Assembly: GCA_037481875.1 (NCBI GenBank)
Contig: JBBFKY010000011.1
Coordinates: 56,990-120,989 of the forward strand
Reading direction: 5' to 3'
DNA length: 64,000 bases
Origin: Desulfosoma sp.
Lineage (GTDB): Bacteria > Desulfobacterota > Syntrophobacteria > Syntrophobacterales > DSM-9756
Position 1 is the stretch's first letter. Each line of letters starts with the position of its first letter. Positions 54,023-63,852 of the stretch are shown here, in pieces. Position numbers and translations under genes: made by a program. The notes below the pieces were generated by a model that saw nothing but the letters and a program-made list of their open reading frames with translations, ran no database searches and was not told the origin of the DNA.

Positions 54023-54452
54023 AACTCTCGCGTGTTTGTCGAAGCGCTGTCGCAGGGTTTCCTGAGAAGGGACCTTTTGGATGTCCAGAGCCTCTTTGAA
54101 CCAGTCATCGCCGACAACCCCCTCGGCGGCTTCAAAGTCGCTCTTCCCCATACACAAAAGCCCCACATACGTCTTGACCACATCCGCATGAGAGATCACC
54201 GGCCGTCCCGGAACTTCCTTTTCCAACCGTTGGCAGAGGTCCGTACTGTGGTTGATCAAATGGCCCACAAGAAGCAGGCCCCAGTGCCCGCTAGAGAAGG
54301 CCTTCAAAGATTGTTCAATCTCGATTCTTTTCATGAGGGCACCTGCCGGGTGAAATTGTGACAGGAGACCCTATAGTACAAAAGCAAATGAAATTCAATA
54401 CGATACATCCGGCATGATACTTGCGCGTATAGACACAAGCTCACGGATTAAG
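54023..54452 (-). mobile_element. truncated inverted copy of the IS1380-type element
   Basis: This segment repeats, on the minus strand, the left 430 bases of the IS at 50340: terminal repeat CTTAATCCGTGAG (54452-54440), leader, and the first 101 or so codons of the transposase (from ATG 54334), nearly identical at the protein level. Identity ends abruptly at GAGAGTT (54023); everything beyond is unrelated. The inner part of this copy is deleted. Together with the full copy it brackets 52.1-54.0 kb in inverted orientation. Confidence 0.8.
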
Positions 54453-54454
54453 GT

Positions 54455-54492
54455 TCCTTTGATTTAGATGTGGCCGTTGGACAAAACGTTCC
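54455..54492. repeat. 38-bp repeat, copy 2
   Basis: It matches 49623-49660 at 35 of 38 positions. It begins two bases outside the terminal repeat of the truncated IS and is followed by the 3' flank of the pseudouridine synthase gene. Confidence 0.7.
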
Positions 54493-54514
54493 AGACAAAC
54501 AGATTCCTTTCTCT

Positions 54515-55330
54515 TCAAGGTCTCCATGGCCGCGAGAAATCTTCTCCCAAGCTTTTGAACGAGTTTAACCCTTGCAAAAAGATTGGTTCCAGAAAAAGAC
54601 GGCCGTGCTGAGGAAGTTCTTTGAAGTGATAGTGGATTCCCTTGTAGGAGAAAGCCAAAGCGTAGGCGTGCAGGTAGGTTCGATCGACATTCTGGAAGCG
54701 GGATTTTGCGTTTGCGTAGAGAGGGTCCCCTAAAATGGGAGACCCCAAGCATTTCATAGCAACGCGCACCTGATGTGTTTTCCCGGTTTCGGGAAACAAG
54801 GCGAAAAGGCGTAGTCCCGGAGCTATGGAGCGGCTGACAAATCGAGTGATGGCGGGTGCCTTTCGTGAAAGAGAGATTTTCCATTGGCCGTTTCGAGTGC
54901 GAGCCATGTCTCCGATGATAACCCCTTGTTTCTTATGAGGTTTACGATCGGAAAGGGCCAGATAGCATTTTCGAATGGTGTGCTCACGAAACAGGGCCGT
55001 CAGTACGCGGGCGGCTTCAGGGTTCTTGGCCAGGAGCCATAAACCCGATGTCACCTTGTCCAGGCGATGCACCGGAATCAAGCCGGTCCAACCGGTCCGT
55101 CGCCGTAGGAGGGTGAGTACTCCATCGTTTTCAGCGTCCCTGGTGACGGCATAATCCGGCGGTTTGTGGACCACCAAAAAATCTTCATGCTCACACACAA
55201 TGGGGACGTGAGGTTCTTCGAGCCTGAGATCACACACGGCTTGCTCCCGTAAGGATAATAGGCAAAGAGTTTGCTCAGGCAATCCTTTTAAGAAACATCC
55301 AAAGAACCATGCCCAATTGGTGACGGTCAT
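54515..55330 (-). CDS. RluA-family pseudouridine synthase
   Basis: ATG 55330 gives 271 residues (TTG 55351 is an alternative). The catalytic Asp lies in the IPVHRLDKVTSGLWLLA motif; other family blocks are YLALSDRKPHK, ETGKTHQVRVAMK and LGDPLYANAK. The enzyme converts specific uridines in rRNA or tRNA to pseudouridine. There is no N-terminal S4 domain, and the initial 40 residues are poorly conserved. The precise target cannot be assigned. Confidence 0.88.
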   Translation of the reverse strand: MTVTNWAWFFGCFLKGLPEQTLCLLSLREQAVCDLRLEEPHVPIVCEHEDFLVVHKPPDYAVTRDAENDGVLTLLRRRTGWTGLIPVHRLDKVTSGLWLLAKNPEAARVLTALFREHTIRKCYLALSDRKPHKKQGVIIGDMARTRNGQWKISLSRKAPAITRFVSRSIAPGLRLFALFPETGKTHQVRVAMKCLGSPILGDPLYANAKSRFQNVDRTYLHAYALAFSYKGIHYHFKELPQHGRLFLEPIFLQGLNSFKSLGEDFSRPWRP

Positions 55331-55477
55331 CGACTTAGACCGAATCGGCAACTTGAACTCTTTACATATGGCCTATCTTTCCTGTAAATGCAAAAACATG
55401 ATCCACGATAGGGCTGTGCATGGCTTGTTCAAGGTAATTTACGTGTCTTTGACCGGGGCCGTAAAGGGTGAATCGGC

Positions 55478-56887
55478 ATGAAGTCACACGGAAACGCCAC
55501 AGCTCTTCTTGCCACGCTTTTCTGCTTGCTCTTCATCTTTTCAGGAATGGGAACATCCTCGGACCCTTCGGTTTCCCTAACACATGCTGCTGAAACTCCA
55601 GTGGAAGCTCCTGTTGGCAGCTTAGCTCATGCCCTGCAAACGGCTTTGGCTCGACATCCAAAAGCGTCTCTCGCCACCTCGGGAACTCAGGCCGCTACAG
55701 CCGGCTACGAAGCGGCTCGAGCCGGATATTTTCCTAAGATCAGCCTTTCCCACAAAATTCTAAAAAGCAATAATCCTGTCTTTGTTTTCGGTTCCCTTTT
55801 GGAACAGGCGCGCTTTGGTGTTCAGCATTTCGACCCTGCCTTTTTGAACGATCCTGATCCCATGACCAACAGACGCTCCGAAGTTTTTGCCACGATGCCC
55901 GTGTTCGATCAGCTTTACACGGCCACTCGAGTGGCTGAAGGTCAAGGAGCACAAAACAAAGCCCGCCTTTTGGAGGATTGGGTAAAACAGGAAATTTTCC
56001 TAGGGGTTGTTCGAGGCTATTACGGTGTCATTGTGGCTCGGGATCGGGTTCGTGTGGCCGAAGATGCGGTCCGAGAAGCCGAAGCCCAGGTGCGACGTAT
56101 TCAAAGTTTTTACGAAAATGGGCAGGTGGTGCGTTCGGATCTTTTGGCTGCTCAAGTGCAGCAGTTGGAATTTTCTCAACAACTGGTTGACGCTCAAGGC
56201 CGGTACCACACAGCTCAGGAGGCTTTTCAAACGGCCTTAGGGCGTCCTACGCCACCTTACCCTGAACCGATATGCGATATTCCCAGCCTTCTGATGCCAT
56301 TGGATTCACTTGAAAAATATACGGCGGAGGCTCTGGCTCATCGGCCTGATGTGGCTATGGTCCGCGAAGATCTTCAGGTGGCTCAACGGCGGCTTCGAGA
56401 AGCCCGGGCGCGTTTCCTGCCCAGGTTGGACGCTTTCTCTTCCTATGGTGTGAGCGGGCGTGATTGGGAAAGCGGTAGTTCAGATTACACGTTAGGTCTC
56501 AGCCTCAGTTGGGATCTTTACGACGGACGACGCATTCCAGGAATCGCTCAGGCTCGAGCCCTCCTGGCCGGCGCAGAAGCCCAGCTGCAGGAAGCCGAAG
56601 ATCAAGTCCGTCTTCAGGTTGTGGAAGCCTATGAAGGTTTTCTAGGGGCCCGAGAACGCCTGAAAATGTCTCAAAAAGCCGTTGAGCAAGCCAGGGAAGC
56701 CCTTCGGATTGTCAAGGACCGGTACACGGAAGGACTGACGACCATCACGGAAGTTTTAAGGGCCGATACGGCCTATCGCAGGGCTCAGTGGATGGAACTG
56801 GAGGCTCGTTATGATCACGTCATTCGGTATGCCGAGCTTTTGTTCCGCACCGGAAGGCTTCGAGAGACTGCTCCCTTTGAAGGATGA
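55478..56887 (+). CDS. TolC-family outer-membrane efflux protein
   Basis: The 469-residue precursor has a signal peptide (about 1-38, ending near THA-AE) and two OEP repeats with long heptad-rich helices and a periodic Ala/Gln/Glu pattern. It has the family segment SLSWDLYDGRRIPGIAQARA, and near the end RYTEGLTTITEVLRADTAY. It forms the trimeric outer-membrane exit duct of the efflux complex with the two genes that follow, starting 6 bases before the adaptor gene. Confidence 0.9.
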   Translation: MKSHGNATALLATLFCLLFIFSGMGTSSDPSVSLTHAAETPVEAPVGSLAHALQTALARHPKASLATSGTQAATAGYEAARAGYFPKISLSHKILKSNNPVFVFGSLLEQARFGVQHFDPAFLNDPDPMTNRRSEVFATMPVFDQLYTATRVAEGQGAQNKARLLEDWVKQEIFLGVVRGYYGVIVARDRVRVAEDAVREAEAQVRRIQSFYENGQVVRSDLLAAQVQQLEFSQQLVDAQGRYHTAQEAFQTALGRPTPPYPEPICDIPSLLMPLDSLEKYTAEALAHRPDVAMVREDLQVAQRRLREARARFLPRLDAFSSYGVSGRDWESGSSDYTLGLSLSWDLYDGRRIPGIAQARALLAGAEAQLQEAEDQVRLQVVEAYEGFLGARERLKMSQKAVEQAREALRIVKDRYTEGLTTITEVLRADTAYRRAQWMELEARYDHVIRYAELLFRTGRLRETAPFEG

Positions 56888-56893
56888 TGGCCC

Positions 56894-58144
56894 ATGAGCG
56901 TGGTTGATCGGCAACGATTATTTACGGCGTTTTCAGGAAAGTTCAAAACCGTGCTGGCTTTCTGGGTGACCTGTGCGGTGATGCTTCCAGCCTGTCAGGA
57001 TAAACCTTCACCCAAGGTTTCCTCTTCCGAACCCGTTCGGCTTTCCGTAATGACAGTAAAGCAGGAAAAAATTCCGAGCACGGTGGAATTATCCGGCACT
57101 GTTCGAGCGGCGCATGTGAGTGTGCTGTCTTCCAAGGTGTTCGGGCGCATTTTATCCATCGAGGCGCGTGAAGGGGATCGTGTTCGTAAGGGACAGGTGC
57201 TGGTTCGCATTGATGATCGAGAAACCAGGGCAGGCGTCGAGCAGGCGCAAGCTTCCCTCCGCCAAGCTCAGTACGCTTTGGAGGAAGCGGAAAAAGCTTT
57301 AAGAATGGCGCAGGCCGAAGCCAAAGCTGCAGAAGCTCGGCGCCAGGTGGCTCAAGCCACCTTTCAAAGGTTTCAGGCCCTGTTGGTTCGGGAATCGGTG
57401 AGCCGTCAGGAATTCGATGAAATTAAAGCTAGGCATGAGTCTGCCGCGGCGGATGCGGAACGTGCCCGCCAAGCGGTTCACGCCATGCAGGCCAAAAGAG
57501 AACAGGCATTTTCGGCGCTTCGCGCCGCCAAAGCCGGTTTGGAAGCCGCGCAGGCCCTTTGGGGATATGCCCAAGTCACAGCCCCTATGGATGCCTTGGT
57601 AACGTTGAAACACGCCGATGTCGGCCATATGGCGACGCCCGGCCTACCCCTGTTAACGGTGGAAGATTTTTCGTCTTATCGTTTAGAAGTTCCAGTTCCT
57701 GAAGAAATCCTTGCCATCGTGCACATCGGGGACATTGTTCCAGTCTTAACGGAACTGTTCCAGGGTCCTGTGCAAGGGACCGTGGTGGAAGTTTTTCCGT
57801 CCGTGGATCCTCAGAGTCGATCCGGAATAGTTAAGATCCAGTTGCCATCGTCATCTACGGAAAATAAATACCCGCCGTGGCGTACGGGTACCTTTGCTCG
57901 AGCCCGCTTTGTGACGGGGATTCGAGAAACCATTCTGGTGCCGATTTCGGCCGTGACGTCACGAGGCCAACTTACGGGAGTTTACGTGGTGGATGACAAT
58001 CAGGTGTGCCGATGGCGTTTGGTTCGAACGGGGCAGACCTTGGAAAACCGAGTGGAAATCCTTTCGGGGTTGCAGGATGGGGAAAGGATCGTGGCTCAGA
58101 TCGTGCCGGAAGTAAAAGACGGTACACGCATCATCGCCGAATGA
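56894..58144 (+). CDS. RND efflux membrane-fusion protein (periplasmic adaptor)
   Basis: The 416-residue protein has a hydrophobic export segment with a likely lipobox (MLPAC, about residues 30-34), the barrel-sandwich segment [20 protein letters not shown] with [14 protein letters not shown], a long alpha-hairpin rich in Ala/Gln/Arg (about 115-225), and [19 protein letters not shown] returning to the barrel. It connects the RND pump with the TolC-like duct. As a lipoprotein it would be anchored to the inner membrane. Confidence 0.92.
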   Translation: MSVVDRQRLFTAFSGKFKTVLAFWVTCAVMLPACQDKPSPKVSSSEPVRLSVMTVKQEKIPSTVELSGTVRAAHVSVLSSKVFGRILSIEAREGDRVRKGQVLVRIDDRETRAGVEQAQASLRQAQYALEEAEKALRMAQAEAKAAEARRQVAQATFQRFQALLVRESVSRQEFDEIKARHESAAADAERARQAVHAMQAKREQAFSALRAAKAGLEAAQALWGYAQVTAPMDALVTLKHADVGHMATPGLPLLTVEDFSSYRLEVPVPEEILAIVHIGDIVPVLTELFQGPVQGTVVEVFPSVDPQSRSGIVKIQLPSSSTENKYPPWRTGTFARARFVTGIRETILVPISAVTSRGQLTGVYVVDDNQVCRWRLVRTGQTLENRVEILSGLQDGERIVAQIVPEVKDGTRIIAE

Positions 58145-58154
58145 GAGTGTCTTC

Positions 58155-61100
58155 ATGACAAGCCTGCATCTAGGACTGGCCGGTCGTGTTGCTAAAGCGT
58201 TCATTGATTCGAAATTGACCCCTTTGGTCATTCTCGCCTCCCTGCTTCTGGGCTTGGGTGCCGTGCTGTTGTTACCTCGTGAAGAGGAACCCCAGATTGT
58301 CGTGCCCATGCTGGATATCTTTGTCTCCATGCCTGGTGCGTCCGCCAAGGAAGTGGAAGAGCGTGTCACCAAGCCTATGGAAAAGCTTTTGTGGGAAATT
58401 CCGGGTGTGGAATACATTTATTCCACGTCCTCTCCCGAACGTTCTTTTGTCATCGTCCGCTTTAAGGTGGGAGAAGACGAAGAAGAGAGCATTGTTCGGC
58501 TCAACCAAAAGATGTTCGCCAATTTCGATCTCATTCCTCCTGGTGCCAGTCCGCCCTTGATCAAGCCTCGGTCTATCGATGATGTGCCCATTTTGGCTCT
58601 AACCTTGTGGAGTGCCGACCTGGATGCCTTCGCGTTGCGACGCCTTGCAGCTCAGCTTCATGACCATGTGAAACAAGTGCCCAATGTGTCCGAAGTCCAT
58701 ATCATCGGAGGACAGCGCCGTCAGATTCGAGTCCTTCCTGATCCAGCCAAGATGGCCGCCCATGGAGTGGCTGCCGATAGGCTTCTCCACAGCCTTGCAG
58801 GTGCCAATCGTTCGCTGGCTTCCGGCCGCATGGTTTCCAACAACAGAGAAATCCTTTTGGACACCGGAGAATTTTTGAGATCGGCGGAGGATGTGGGTTC
58901 TTTGGTGGTGGCCGTTTATGAGGGACGGCCGGTGTTTCTGAGGGATGTGGCCGAGGTCATTGATGGGCCAGAAGAGCCGGCGGATTATGTCTTTTTCGGA
59001 GGTGGTCCGGCTTTTGAGGGTAAGCCTTTTCAGGAACTTTTTCCTGCGGTGACTTTGTCTATTGCCAAGCGGAAAGGGACCAATGCCATCGATGTGGCCC
59101 ACGCTGTCTTGAAAAAAATTGATAGTCTCAAGGGCCGTCTTATTCCCCCAGAAGTGCATGTGACGGTTACGAGGGATTACGGAGAGACCGCAAAGGAAAA
59201 ATCTGATGAACTTCTCTGGCACATGACCATCGCGGTCATTTCCGTCACCCTATTGATTCTTGCAACCCTTGGGGTTCGGGAATCCGGTATTGTGGCTATT
59301 GCCATTCCCGTCACCTTGGCGCTAACGCTGACCGTGTTTTACCTCGGCGGTTATACGCTCAACCGTGTGACCTTGTTTGCCCTGATTTTTTCCATCGGTA
59401 TTTTGGTCGATGACGCTATCGTGGTGGTAGAAAACATCGTGCGCCACTATCGCATGCCGCATAACCGGGGCCGCAATCCCTTGGAGGTGGCCGTGGAAGC
59501 CACAGCTGAAGTGGGCAACCCTACGATCTTGGCCACTTTTGCCGTGATTGCGGCCATTTTACCCATGGCTTTCGTGCGGGGCCTCATGGGGCCTTACATG
59601 CGCCCCATTCCGGTAGGAGCCACGGCGGCCATGCTGTTTTCTCTGGCCGTCGCGTTTGTCGTGACACCCTGGGCCAGTGTGCGCCTGTTACGCCCGGAAG
59701 TGGAAGCCAAGCATGAAGCCGAAGGCTGGACCACGCGTGTGTATCGCCGTGCCATGCGCCCTTTGATTCACGAACCTTTTTGGCGCTATGGTTTCTTGGT
59801 TTTTGTGGTGTTGCTGCTTTTGGGGGCCATGAGCCTGGTGGCTTTCAAGGCCGTGCGGGTCAAGATGCTACCGTTCGACAACAAGAGCGAATTTCAGGTG
59901 GTGATCGACATGCCTGAAGGGAGCACTCTGGAACAGACAGCGGCGGCCACACGTCACATAGCTCAGGTGATTGCCGAAGCCCCAGAAACAACGCACTATC
60001 AGCTTTATATCGGCACAGCGGCTCCTCATAACTTTAACGGGCTGATACGTCACTATTTTTTGCGTCGCGGTCCCAATGTGGCGGACATACAAGTGAACCT
60101 GGTGCCGAAGGGAGACCGAAAGGCTCAAAGCCACGACATCGCCAAAAGGCTGCGGCCTGCCATTCAGGAAGTGGCTCGACTTTACGGAGCCAACGTAAAG
60201 GTTGCAGAAATTCCTCCGGGACCTCCGGTGCTGCAGACTTTGGTAGCGGAAATCTACGGCCCTGACGAAACCGGCCGATTGGCTATAGCCCGACAGGTTA
60301 AGGAAATTTTTGAAAAAACTGAGGGTGTTGTGGATGTGGACTGGTATGTTGAAGACGATCAGTCCAAGTTTGTTCTCACTGTGGACAAGGAAAAAGCCGC
60401 TTTGAACGGAATTTCCACGGCAACCATCGTGGAGACAGTGACGGCTTTGATTCGAGGCCAGGGGATCGGCTTGGCTCACATGCCTGAAGAAAAGGAGGAT
60501 GTGCCCATCTGGGTGCAATTACCCATAGCATTGCGTTCCCGACTGGAGGATGTGCTACGCATCAAAGTGCAGGGCACTGAGGGGCGTTTGGTCCCCTTAT
60601 CGGCGCTGGTTCAGGTTCGGGAAGTTGTTCAAGACAAAAGCATCCATCACAAGAATCTAATGCCGGTGGTTTATGTGACCGGCGATGTGGCGGGTAGAGA
60701 AGAAAGCCCGGTGTATGCGATTCTGAAGATGAACAAGGCTCTCGACAAGCTGGTGGTGCCGGAGGGGTATCGCTTGGAACGTTACGTGGCGACACTTCCC
60801 TTGAGCACGGAACGTTACGCCATGAAGTGGGATGGTGAATGGCACATCACTTATGAGGTGTTTCGGGATTTGGGTTTAGCTTTCGCGGCGGTGTTGGTCT
60901 TGATTTACATTTTGGTGGTGGGTTGGTTTCAATCATTTGTAACGCCTTTGGTGATTATGGCTGCTATTCCTTTTTCATTGGTGGGGATTCTTCCGGCGCA
61001 CGGCCTTTTTGGGATCTTTTTTACGGCCACGTCCATGATTGGTTTTATTGCTGGAGCCGGCATTGTGGTGCGCAATTCTATTATTCTCGTGGATTTTGTG

Positions 61101-61340
61101 GAACTACGCCTCAGGGAAGGCATGCCTTTGGAGGATGCCGTGGTGGATGCCGGAGCGGTCCGGTTTCGCCCCATGGTCCTCACGGCCACCTCCTTAATTG
61201 TGGGCGCTGCTCCTATGCTACTAGACCCTATTTTTCAGGGACTTCCTTTGGCTCTCATGTCCGGCGAAGTGGCTTCCCTTTTACTGTCCCGCGTGGCCGT
61301 TCCCATCCTCTATTTTCTAAGCCGCCGCAGAACGGCTTGA
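58155..61340 (+). CDS. RND-family efflux permease (AcrB/HAE-like)
   Basis: The 1061-residue protein has the typical RND plan: 12 membrane helices and two large periplasmic loops. Family blocks include [21 protein letters not shown].. near the N-terminus, the TM4 proton-relay segment [19 protein letters not shown], and [20 protein letters not shown] in the C-terminal half. It exports unknown hydrophobic or toxic compounds with proton uptake. It lacks the extra Met-rich features of CusA. Start spacing to the adaptor gene is 10 bases, so the three genes are one operon. Confidence 0.92.
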   Translation: MTSLHLGLAGRVAKAFIDSKLTPLVILASLLLGLGAVLLLPREEEPQIVVPMLDIFVSMPGASAKEVEERVTKPMEKLLWEIPGVEYIYSTSSPERSFVIVRFKVGEDEEESIVRLNQKMFANFDLIPPGASPPLIKPRSIDDVPILALTLWSADLDAFALRRLAAQLHDHVKQVPNVSEVHIIGGQRRQIRVLPDPAKMAAHGVAADRLLHSLAGANRSLASGRMVSNNREILLDTGEFLRSAEDVGSLVVAVYEGRPVFLRDVAEVIDGPEEPADYVFFGGGPAFEGKPFQELFPAVTLSIAKRKGTNAIDVAHAVLKKIDSLKGRLIPPEVHVTVTRDYGETAKEKSDELLWHMTIAVISVTLLILATLGVRESGIVAIAIPVTLALTLTVFYLGGYTLNRVTLFALIFSIGILVDDAIVVVENIVRHYRMPHNRGRNPLEVAVEATAEVGNPTILATFAVIAAILPMAFVRGLMGPYMRPIPVGATAAMLFSLAVAFVVTPWASVRLLRPEVEAKHEAEGWTTRVYRRAMRPLIHEPFWRYGFLVFVVLLLLGAMSLVAFKAVRVKMLPFDNKSEFQVVIDMPEGSTLEQTAAATRHIAQVIAEAPETTHYQLYIGTAAPHNFNGLIRHYFLRRGPNVADIQVNLVPKGDRKAQSHDIAKRLRPAIQEVARLYGANVKVAEIPPGPPVLQTLVAEIYGPDETGRLAIARQVKEIFEKTEGVVDVDWYVEDDQSKFVLTVDKEKAALNGISTATIVETVTALIRGQGIGLAHMPEEKEDVPIWVQLPIALRSRLEDVLRIKVQGTEGRLVPLSALVQVREVVQDKSIHHKNLMPVVYVTGDVAGREESPVYAILKMNKALDKLVVPEGYRLERYVATLPLSTERYAMKWDGEWHITYEVFRDLGLAFAAVLVLIYILVVGWFQSFVTPLVIMAAIPFSLVGILPAHGLFGIFFTATSMIGFIAGAGIVVRNSIILVDFVELRLREGMPLEDAVVDAGAVRFRPMVLTATSLIVGAAPMLLDPIFQGLPLALMSGEVASLLLSRVAVPILYFLSRRRTA

Positions 61341-61589
61341 TCTGGATGCCGCATCTGGATCGTTCATGCCTACGAACAGCCTTTCTTTACGAAAGTGCCG
61401 TGAATTAGAAAAAATGCTCCTGCTTAGGGTTGATGGGTTTGGCCGAAAGGTTTCTGGTCCATTTCGCAGAATCTACTGACAAGACCGCCTGCCGATTAGC
61501 CTGGATTTGTCGATTCAAAAATGTTGCCTTGCCCCATAGACCGTTGATGCTTTCTTCCAATACACCCTGACGATAAAAGGGGTTGAAAA

Positions 61590-61778
61590 GTGAAGAAATC
61601 AATCGTGGTTCTGCTCGCAGCAATGTTTTGATTTGCGTCTCCGGCTTTGGCAGTCAATCGAGGAGAGGTGAAGGCACCTGGCGCGACAACCACTCCTTCT
61701 CATGGTCCCGCATCCAAATCCGGCGATGGCATTCCCGACGGAAGCGGTTTTGAGGTCCCTCTCGGAACGGCAAAGTAA
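61590..61778 (+). pseudogene. small exported protein gene with in-frame TGA in the signal peptide
   Basis: GTG 61590, with AAAAGGGG 7 bases upstream, starts MKKSIVVLLAAMF, then TGA at 61629-61631, then FASPALAVNRGEVKAPG and on to TAA 61778. With the TGA read through it would be a 62-residue protein with a perfect signal peptide cut after ALA. A single nonsense change (for example from TGG or CGA) explains it. A selenocysteine in a signal peptide would be without precedent. Confidence 0.5.
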
Positions 61779-61871
61779 TCGGAATTTTAAAGAGACAATG
61801 ATGCTTGTCAGTGGTCCCGCCGGGCGACAAAAGGCACCCGGCGCAGACTCTTCCCCAAAAAGCCTGATAGA

Positions 61872-61970
61872 CTACAGAAAGTTTTCCACGGGCACGTACT
61901 CCAGGTCGAAGGCCTCGGCGACTCCGGGATGAGTGACCTTGCCGGCGATCTCGTTGGCGGCTGAAAGAAA
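61872..61970 (-). pseudogene. C-terminal fragment of a dehydrogenase-like gene
   Basis: The minus-strand frame reads ANEIAGKVTHPGVAEAFDLE and then YVPVENFL before TAG at 61872-61874. This resembles the last residues of alanine dehydrogenase-type enzymes (GKVTY..VAEA..L.Y.P). Upstream sequence in the same frame does not continue the family. I consider it a truncated remnant, with the identity tentative. Confidence 0.35.
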
Positions 61971-62059
61971 CCGGGCCGGGGGGCGCGAACCGTCCCCATA
62001 GCCTTCCGGGTGCCTCGGAACCGCTCAGTCGCAAGGGCGGCCTGACAGACCCCGAGATG

Positions 62060-63550
62060 CTACCAGTCGTAAAGGACCTCCCAGTGCTCCTGGAAGGAGG
62101 GGTCCAACTGGCTGTAGCGGTAGGTCATGGTTTTTCCCGTACCGGGGCCGTTACCGCTTCCTTCTTTCCAGTAGCGGATCAGGATCGCGGGAAGGATGCC
62201 GTGGGGCAGGATGCCGTGGGGCGTGGACGGCACAGCGGGGGCGGGAATCCACGTTTCGCGTTCCTCGATGATCTTCCACACGGTGCCGTAGCGCTTGCTC
62301 CGAACCCGTTCCCCCACCCGGGGAAGTTGCAGCTTTTCCCGCAGGGACTTGAAGGTGTACGGAAAATTTTCGCCGTAATCAAGGATCCGTTCGCCCAGGA
62401 TCATGATGCCGATGGCGCCTAGCGGGGCGGTGAGCAGGATGGACAGGACCGCTACGGCGAGAATCAACTCGCCCGAAGCCACTCCGGCGGTGAGAGGAAC
62501 CGCTCCGATGGCGGCCTGCACAGTGGCCTTCGGGATGTAGGCCACGACGCAAAAGAGCTTTTCCTTCCAGTTGAGAGGGGTTCCCATGAGCGACACCCAG
62601 GTTCCGATGCTCCGAAACACAAGGCCCACGGCGATCACGGCCATGCCGGCAAGCCCCGCCTTCCACGCCACATGGATGTTCACCTGGGCGCCCACTAGCA
62701 CAAAAAGCAACAGTTCGGCGAAGACCCAGAGCTTCTTGAGCTTTTGCGAAATCAGATGGGCGATGGGTTCCGCCTTCTCCAGCATGATGAAGCCGATGGC
62801 CATGACACCGAGGAGGCTTGCCACAGGCACCCAACGTTCTACGGCGGTTTCGAGCCAGGTAAGAAAGATGGAGACGCCCAGGACGATCAGGGTGCGCTTG
62901 GGTGGGCGCCAGTCGTAGCGAGTGAAGAGCTTGTAGAGAAGATACCCGGGGACGACGCCCACCAGGATACCCAGTGTGATGGATATGGGAATCTCCGCCA
63001 GCTTGGCCCAAATGTTCACCTGTCCGCCGCCGTGCATGCCCATAAAGATCGTAAACAACACGATCACAAAGACGTCGTCGACCGAAGACGCTCCCAGAAT
63101 GAGCGTGGGGACGCCCTTCTTGGAGCCGCGGCCCCGATCCATGAAGTCGATCATGAGTGGGACGACAACGGCCGGGGAAACCGCCGCCAGGATAGATCCG
63201 AGGATGGCCGCTTCCAGGGTGGTGATCCCCAGCCACTTAGGAGCCACCCAGATCACCCCGAGGATTTCGAACACGGCGGGCACGGCGCTCATGGTGAGCG
63301 CGGCCCATCCCACCCGGTTGAGCGTGTCCCGATGGAGTTCAAAGCCGGCTCGAAGCAGGATCACGATGAGCGCGATCTTTCGAAAATCCGCGGATACCTG
63401 CATCATTTCCGGGCGCATTAACCCCAACACGTAAGGGCCTGCCAGAATGCCCACAATGAGCATGCCCACCAATCCGGGAAGCTTCATCTTCCGGAAGAGG
63501 TGATCCGCCGCCAGACCAAGAATCACGATGAGAGCCAGACTAACCGCCAT
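62060..63550 (-). CDS. cation:proton antiporter (monovalent cation/proton antiporter family), fluoride-riboswitch controlled
   Basis: The 496-residue protein has about 11-12 membrane helices: LAADHLFRKMKLPGLVGMLI and VGILAGPYVLGLMRP near the N-terminus, ILAAVSPAVVVPLMIDF (helix 5 region) and SSVDDVFVIVLFTIFMG. This is the CPA fold, close to NhaP/KefB-type carriers. About 95 cytosolic residues follow the last helix and contain a tandem repeat LPHGI-LPHGI. GGAGG lies 7 bases before the ATG. Because a fluoride-type riboswitch precedes it, a role in fluoride tolerance (ion or pH homeostasis) is likely. Composition is more GC-rich than the surroundings. Confidence 0.88.
   Translation of the reverse strand: MAVSLALIVILGLAADHLFRKMKLPGLVGMLIVGILAGPYVLGLMRPEMMQVSADFRKIALIVILLRAGFELHRDTLNRVGWAALTMSAVPAVFEILGVIWVAPKWLGITTLEAAILGSILAAVSPAVVVPLMIDFMDRGRGSKKGVPTLILGASSVDDVFVIVLFTIFMGMHGGGQVNIWAKLAEIPISITLGILVGVVPGYLLYKLFTRYDWRPPKRTLIVLGVSIFLTWLETAVERWVPVASLLGVMAIGFIMLEKAEPIAHLISQKLKKLWVFAELLLFVLVGAQVNIHVAWKAGLAGMAVIAVGLVFRSIGTWVSLMGTPLNWKEKLFCVVAYIPKATVQAAIGAVPLTAGVASGELILAVAVLSILLTAPLGAIGIMILGERILDYGENFPYTFKSLREKLQLPRVGERVRSKRYGTVWKIIEERETWIPAPAVPSTPHGILPHGILPAILIRYWKEGSGNGPGTGKTMTYRYSQLDPSFQEHWEVLYDW
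62194..62223. repeat. 15-bp tandem repeat in the antiporter 3' coding part
   Basis: GGATGCCGTGGGGCA is repeated once in tandem with one difference at the last base. It encodes the repeated pentapeptide LPHGI in the antiporter's cytosolic tail. Confidence 0.75.
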
Positions 63551-63642
63551 GTTGAATCCTCCGGCGAATAAATGTTGGGGACCTCCACACTTCTGTCTGG
63601 TTTTCCCTGGAGACCGGCGGTTCGTCCCAGGAAACGTTCAGC

Positions 63643-63677
63643 AAAAAAAAGACTTCCACCCTCCTGAGGTAGAAGTC
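63643..63677 (-). terminator. riboswitch-controlled intrinsic terminator
   Basis: On the minus strand GACTTCTACC (63677-63668) pairs with GGTGGAAGTC (63660-63651) around TCAGGAG, followed by eight T (63650-63643). The 5' arm is part of the fluoride aptamer, so ligand binding and termination are mutually exclusive. Confidence 0.85.
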
Positions 63678-63720
63678 ATCAACCGGCGCCGGTGGTTCAA
63701 GCAGACTTCATTGCCATTCC
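63643..63720 (-). ncRNA. fluoride (crcB-type) riboswitch
   Basis: On the minus strand the leader reads GGCAAUGAAGUCUGCUUGAA, then CCACCGGCGCCGGUUGAUGA, then CUUCUACC. This lines up with the fluoride aptamer: a short P1, the AAUGA-type loop, GAAGUC pairing with the later GACUUC, the ACCGG/CCGGU hairpin, and the conserved UGAUGACUUCUACC end. The aptamer's 3' strand is shared with an intrinsic terminator. Fluoride binding would prevent terminator formation and switch on the antiporter gene. It is followed by about 90 bases to the antiporter ATG. Confidence 0.82.
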
Positions 63721-63736
63721 GATAGCAGTAAAAATC

Positions 63737-63766
63737 TTCGTAATCACAAAGCGGCTTTTCTGTCAA
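63737..63766 (-). promoter_or_regulatory. candidate promoter of the fluoride riboswitch transcript
   Basis: A perfect TTGACA lies at 63766-63761 on the minus strand. At 17-18 bases spacing there is only a weak -10 (TTACGA/TACGAA). The predicted start near 63730 would place the aptamer at the 5' end of the RNA. Confidence 0.4.
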
Positions 63767-63852
63767 CCAGACAACTAGAATCGGCTCAGCAGATAACCCA
63801 GAAAAGATTGGTTATCGGGAAAGAGACCAACGGCAGGGCGGCTTGGAACGGA

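Larger units (their letters stand above)
61341..62059. other. gene-remnant region between efflux and antiporter genes
   Basis: Over 700 bases without an intact gene. It contains one small exported-protein gene interrupted by TGA (61590-61778) and a C-terminal gene fragment (near 61872). A minus-strand frame at 61405-61623 has some protein-like character but no RBS or recognisable family. The mix of fragments suggests decay after insertions. Confidence 0.6.

Noticed and set aside
53732..54334. 200-residue protein with transposase N-terminus and a novel C-terminal half
   Set aside because: Only the first 101 or so residues are IS1380 transposase; the rest is read-through into unrelated DNA past the truncation at 54023, so this is not a real fusion protein.
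61590..61778. TGA as selenocysteine codon
   Set aside because: The TGA lies in the hydrophobic core of a signal peptide, where Sec makes no functional sense, and I see no convincing SECIS-like hairpin immediately after it.
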